Assembly: GCA_015064255.1 (NCBI GenBank)
Contig: SVSP01000004.1
Span: forward strand, 1-64,000
Reading direction: 5' to 3'
Source of the DNA: Oscillospiraceae bacterium
Lineage (GTDB): Bacteria > Bacillota > Clostridia > Oscillospirales > CAG-272
Length of the DNA: 64,000 nucleotides
Under the pieces are notes generated by a model. That model had not been told where the DNA came from and searched no databases. It saw only the letters and a program-made list of their open reading frames with translations. Shown here one piece after another: positions 61,964 through 64,000 of the stretch. Both the position numbers and the translations under genes were made by a program. Position 1 is the stretch's first letter; each line of letters begins with the position of its first letter.

Positions 61964-62002
61964 TATTAAATAAAAATATTTCAGAAAGGTATGGTTACAG
62001 CT

Positions 62003-62314
62003 ATGAAAAGCATAATTGAAAAATCAAAATTCACTATCGCACTTGTTCTTCTCATTCAGTCGATATCGTTTCTTATTATGTCGATTGCACAGTGGAGCAA
62101 GCGTAAGAGTCTTGCGGGAGCGTTCCTTGCAATTTCCGCAATCGGAGGCTTTATAGGAACTGTTCTTCTCATAAAGAGCGCATCTGCCGAAAATGAACGT
62201 CTGACTGTGCTTGATTCACTTTGCGGTGATTTTCTTGATATAGACGATTTCAATGAAGAGTTTGAAGTACCTACAAGCGACGATTTCGACGAAAGCGAAT
62301 TTGACGAAAACTGA
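62003..62314 (+). CDS. Small membrane protein with acidic tail
   Basis: 103 residues from ATG 62003 (the ATG at 61991 is too near the GAAAGG box). Two membrane helices (about 11-30 and 40-60) and a Glu/Asp-rich cytoplasmic tail (EVPTSDDFDESEFDEN). No known family. It follows prfB by 39 bp. Confidence 0.65.
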   Translation: MKSIIEKSKFTIALVLLIQSISFLIMSIAQWSKRKSLAGAFLAISAIGGFIGTVLLIKSASAENERLTVLDSLCGDFLDIDDFNEEFEVPTSDDFDESEFDEN

Positions 62315-62321
62315 TCTGTAA

Positions 62322-62357
62322 AAAACGAAGGCAGATACGCAAGTATCTGCCTTTGTC
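62322..62357. terminator. Bidirectional terminator
   Basis: AAGGCAGATAC/GTATCTGCCTT stem between convergent genes. Confidence 0.8.
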
Positions 62358-62362
62358 AGTAT

Positions 62363-62737
62363 TCAGTTTTCACCCTTTTCAAGAGCGTAACGCTTTATGG
62401 CAGCAAACGATTTGTCGCTGATAACGTGTTCGAGTCTGCACGCATCCTCGGAAGCCGTTTCCTCGTCAACTCCGAGAGAGATGAGAAAGTTTGTGAGAAG
62501 GGTATGACGCTCGTAAATTTTTTCGGCTACTTCTTTTCCTTCGTCGGTAAGAGTTATAAAACCGTCTTTGTCAACAACGATATATCCGCCGTTTTTGAGA
62601 AGTCCTACCGCGCGGCTGATACTCGGCTTTGAATACCCGAGATGCTCGCTTATATCGATCGAACGTACGGCGGGAAGTCTGTTTGATAAAATGTGGATAG
62701 CTTCAAGGTACATTTCGCCCGATTCCTGTAAGTGCAT
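62363..62737 (-). CDS. DtxR/MntR-family metal-dependent repressor
   Basis: 124 residues. N-terminal winged HTH (IDISEHLGYSKPSISRAVGLLKNGGYIVVDKDGFITLTDEG) and a dimerisation domain with the metal ligands of the family (EKIYERHTLLTNFL, EDACRLEHVIS). No SH3 domain, as in MntR. Likely senses manganese or iron. No metal transporter gene is adjacent. Confidence 0.88.
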   Translation of the reverse strand: MHLQESGEMYLEAIHILSNRLPAVRSIDISEHLGYSKPSISRAVGLLKNGGYIVVDKDGFITLTDEGKEVAEKIYERHTLLTNFLISLGVDEETASEDACRLEHVISDKSFAAIKRYALEKGEN

Positions 62738-62769
62738 ATTTTTACCCCCTTCTTAAGATCTTTTTATTT

Positions 62770-62798
62770 ATTTTACCATATAATTGTTAACTTTTCAA
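62770..62798 (-). promoter_or_regulatory. Promoter of the DtxR-family gene
   Basis: On the minus strand: TTGAAA, 17-nt spacer (containing GTTAAC), TAAAAT. Confidence 0.55.
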
Positions 62799-62828
62799 CA
62801 GCTAATAACTATTTTACAGTATTTTATA

Positions 62829-62868
62829 TAAAAAAGCATTTACCGTTTGCAACGGCAAATGCTTTTTT
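62829..62868 (-). terminator. Intrinsic terminator of ackA
   Basis: AAAAAAGCATTTGCCGTT/AACGGTAAATGCTTTTTT (minus strand, one G-T pair) ends in a T tract, 18 bp after the ackA stop. Confidence 0.85.
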
Positions 62869-62885
62869 GGAATGGTTTAAACAAA

Positions 62886-64000
62886 TTAAAGCGCAGAAAC
62901 GATAGTTTCTGTGTCCTTTGCGATTACGAGCTCTTCGTTTGTGGGGATAAGGTAAACGTCAACCTTGGAGTTTTCGGTAGAGAGTTTTACGATATCGGAC
63001 TGACGAAGTGTCTTTGCGTTGAGTTCCTTGTTGATCTCAACACCGAAGAATTCCATATCGGAGCAAACTACTTCACGGAGTCTGGGGTTGTTTTCGCCAA
63101 GACCTGCGGTGAATACGATAGCATCAAGACCGCCCATTGCAGCCGTGTAAGAACCGATATACTTCTTTATCTGGTAGAAGAGGATGCTTGTAGCAAGCTC
63201 AGCGCGTTCGTAGTTGGGGTCGGAAGGACCGTTTTCAACTGCGCTTTCAAGGTCACGGGAGTCGGACATACCGGTAATTCCGAGGAATCCGCACTTCTTG
63301 TTCATATAGCTTGCAACTTCGCTGCTTGTCCAGTTCTTCTTTTCCATCATATAAGGAACGATCGCAGGGTCGATAGTTCCGCAGCGTGTACCCATTTCAA
63401 CGCCTTCGAGAGGTGTGAAGCCCATAGATGTGTCGATTACCTTGCCGCCGCGTACAGCAGAGATAGAGGAACCGTTACCGATGTGGCAGGTTACGATCTT
63501 TGTGTCGCCTGTAACGCCCTTCTTTGCGAGGATCTCGTTCATGATGCCCGAAACGAAGCGGTGCGATGTACCGTGAGCACCGTAACGACGGATCTTGTAG
63601 TCTTCATACATATCGTAAGAGAGGGGATAGAAGTAAGCCTTCTGGGGCATTGTCTGATGGAAAGCTGTGTCGAATACGAGAACCTGCTTTACGTCAGGCA
63701 TAACAGCGGTACAACCCTCGATACCCATAAGGTGAGCGGGAGTGTGAAGGGGAGCAAAATCATAGCAGAGCTTGAGCTTTTCGATAACTTCGGGAGTTAC
63801 GAGGCAGCTTTCAAAGAAGTAAGGACCGCCGTGTACGACACGGTGACCGATAGCTTCGATTTCGGAAACGTCCTTGATGCATCCGATCTCAGGATCGCAC
63901 AGAGTGTCAACAACGATCTTCATAGCAACAGAGTGATTGGGCATATCGTAATTCTTAACGATCTTTTCTCCGTTTATTTTGTGTTCGATAAGGCTTCCTT
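62886..64000 (-). CDS. ackA: Acetate kinase (5' end off the window)
   Basis: At least 371 codons; the reading frame continues past the track start to the right edge (GSLIEHKINGEKIVKNYDM), so about 25-30 N-terminal residues are missing. Motifs: VGHRVVHGG-type GHRVVHGGPYF, FDTAFHQTMP, RRYGAHGTSH, CHIGNGSSISAV and FTAGLGENNP. It converts acetyl phosphate and ADP to acetate and ATP, the energy-yielding end of the PFL pathway in this window. Confidence 0.97.
   Translation of the reverse strand, partial: GSLIEHKINGEKIVKNYDMPNHSVAMKIVVDTLCDPEIGCIKDVSEIEAIGHRVVHGGPYFFESCLVTPEVIEKLKLCYDFAPLHTPAHLMGIEGCTAVMPDVKQVLVFDTAFHQTMPQKAYFYPLSYDMYEDYKIRRYGAHGTSHRFVSGIMNEILAKKGVTGDTKIVTCHIGNGSSISAVRGGKVIDTSMGFTPLEGVEMGTRCGTIDPAIVPYMMEKKNWTSSEVASYMNKKCGFLGITGMSDSRDLESAVENGPSDPNYERAELATSILFYQIKKYIGSYTAAMGGLDAIVFTAGLGENNPRLREVVCSDMEFFGVEINKELNAKTLRQSDIVKLSTENSKVDVYLIPTNEELVIAKDTETIVSAL

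Overview
The window looks like chromosome of a spore-forming, anaerobic member of the Clostridia, probably an Oscillospiraceae/Ruminococcaceae-type gut or rumen bacterium. Support for this: a complete spoIIIAA-AH operon, Gram-positive DnaD and DnaI-like helicase-loading proteins, the Rex NADH sensor, pyruvate formate-lyase plus acetate kinase, ECF-type vitamin transport, intracellular polysaccharide-degrading enzymes, and strong AAAGGAG-type ribosome binding sites. Composition is moderately AT-rich throughout and I see no phage, IS element or CRISPR array. Assignment below class level is inference.

Layout. 1-2.1 kb (minus): edge of a P-loop kinase, a small extracytoplasmic Cys-rich protein, a phosphoribosyltransferase and a HAD hydrolase. 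2.3-4.7 kb: tRNA-Gly and tRNA-Arg, then an ECF-type sigma factor with a membrane anti-sigma-like partner. 4.7-11.06 kb (minus): a cobalamin-riboswitch-controlled operon encoding a small HTH-like protein, two DUF4430 surface proteins (one with an alpha/alpha-toroid domain, i.e. the architecture of animal intrinsic factor/transcobalamin) and a complete ECF transporter (T, fused double ATPase, S). 11.2-13.7 kb: an XRE regulator with an overlapping upstream mini-ORF, and an M48 metalloprotease. 13.7-23.1 kb: a carbohydrate locus with a cytoplasmic heparinase II/III-like lyase, two tandem 724-residue glycyl radical enzymes (GREs) of unknown reaction, a Dabb protein, TspO (opposite strand), an SGNH esterase and a GH43. 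23.3-32.2 kb: tRNA-His, dCMP deaminase, rimI, tsaD, isocitrate dehydrogenase, rex, dnaD, dnaI-like, pgeF. 32.3-40.4 kb: a Gld-type ABC system with two tandem GldG-like proteins, a DUF4340 protein and a foldase-like lipoprotein. 40.5-45.4 kb: spoIIIAA-AH. 45.6-53.2 kb: GH43 lipoprotein, lipid kinase, guaB, and pflB-pflA behind a candidate attenuator leader. 53.4-58.9 kb: DUF1836 regulator, a glycosidase-like protein with a Cys4 insertion, HIT protein, then a compact locus of two near-duplicate Cys4 lipoprotein-like proteins translationally coupled to a lone GRE-activase-type radical SAM enzyme. 59-64 kb: DUF1858 protein, trmK, Nif3-like, prfB, a small membrane protein, a DtxR-family repressor and partial ackA.

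How it fits together. Sugars released by the GH43/SGNH/lyase enzymes would feed mixed-acid fermentation (PFL to acetyl-CoA and formate; acetate kinase to ATP), with Rex as the redox sensor. The best candidates for undescribed biology are: (a) the B12-regulated intrinsic-factor-like uptake operon; (b) the duplicated Cys4 proteins plus radical SAM enzyme under a perfect palindrome; (c) the activase-less tandem GREs whose active-site motif is GCNWP instead of GCxE; (d) the mutually exclusive hairpins in the pfl leader. All calls come from reading the sequence; no database searches were run.
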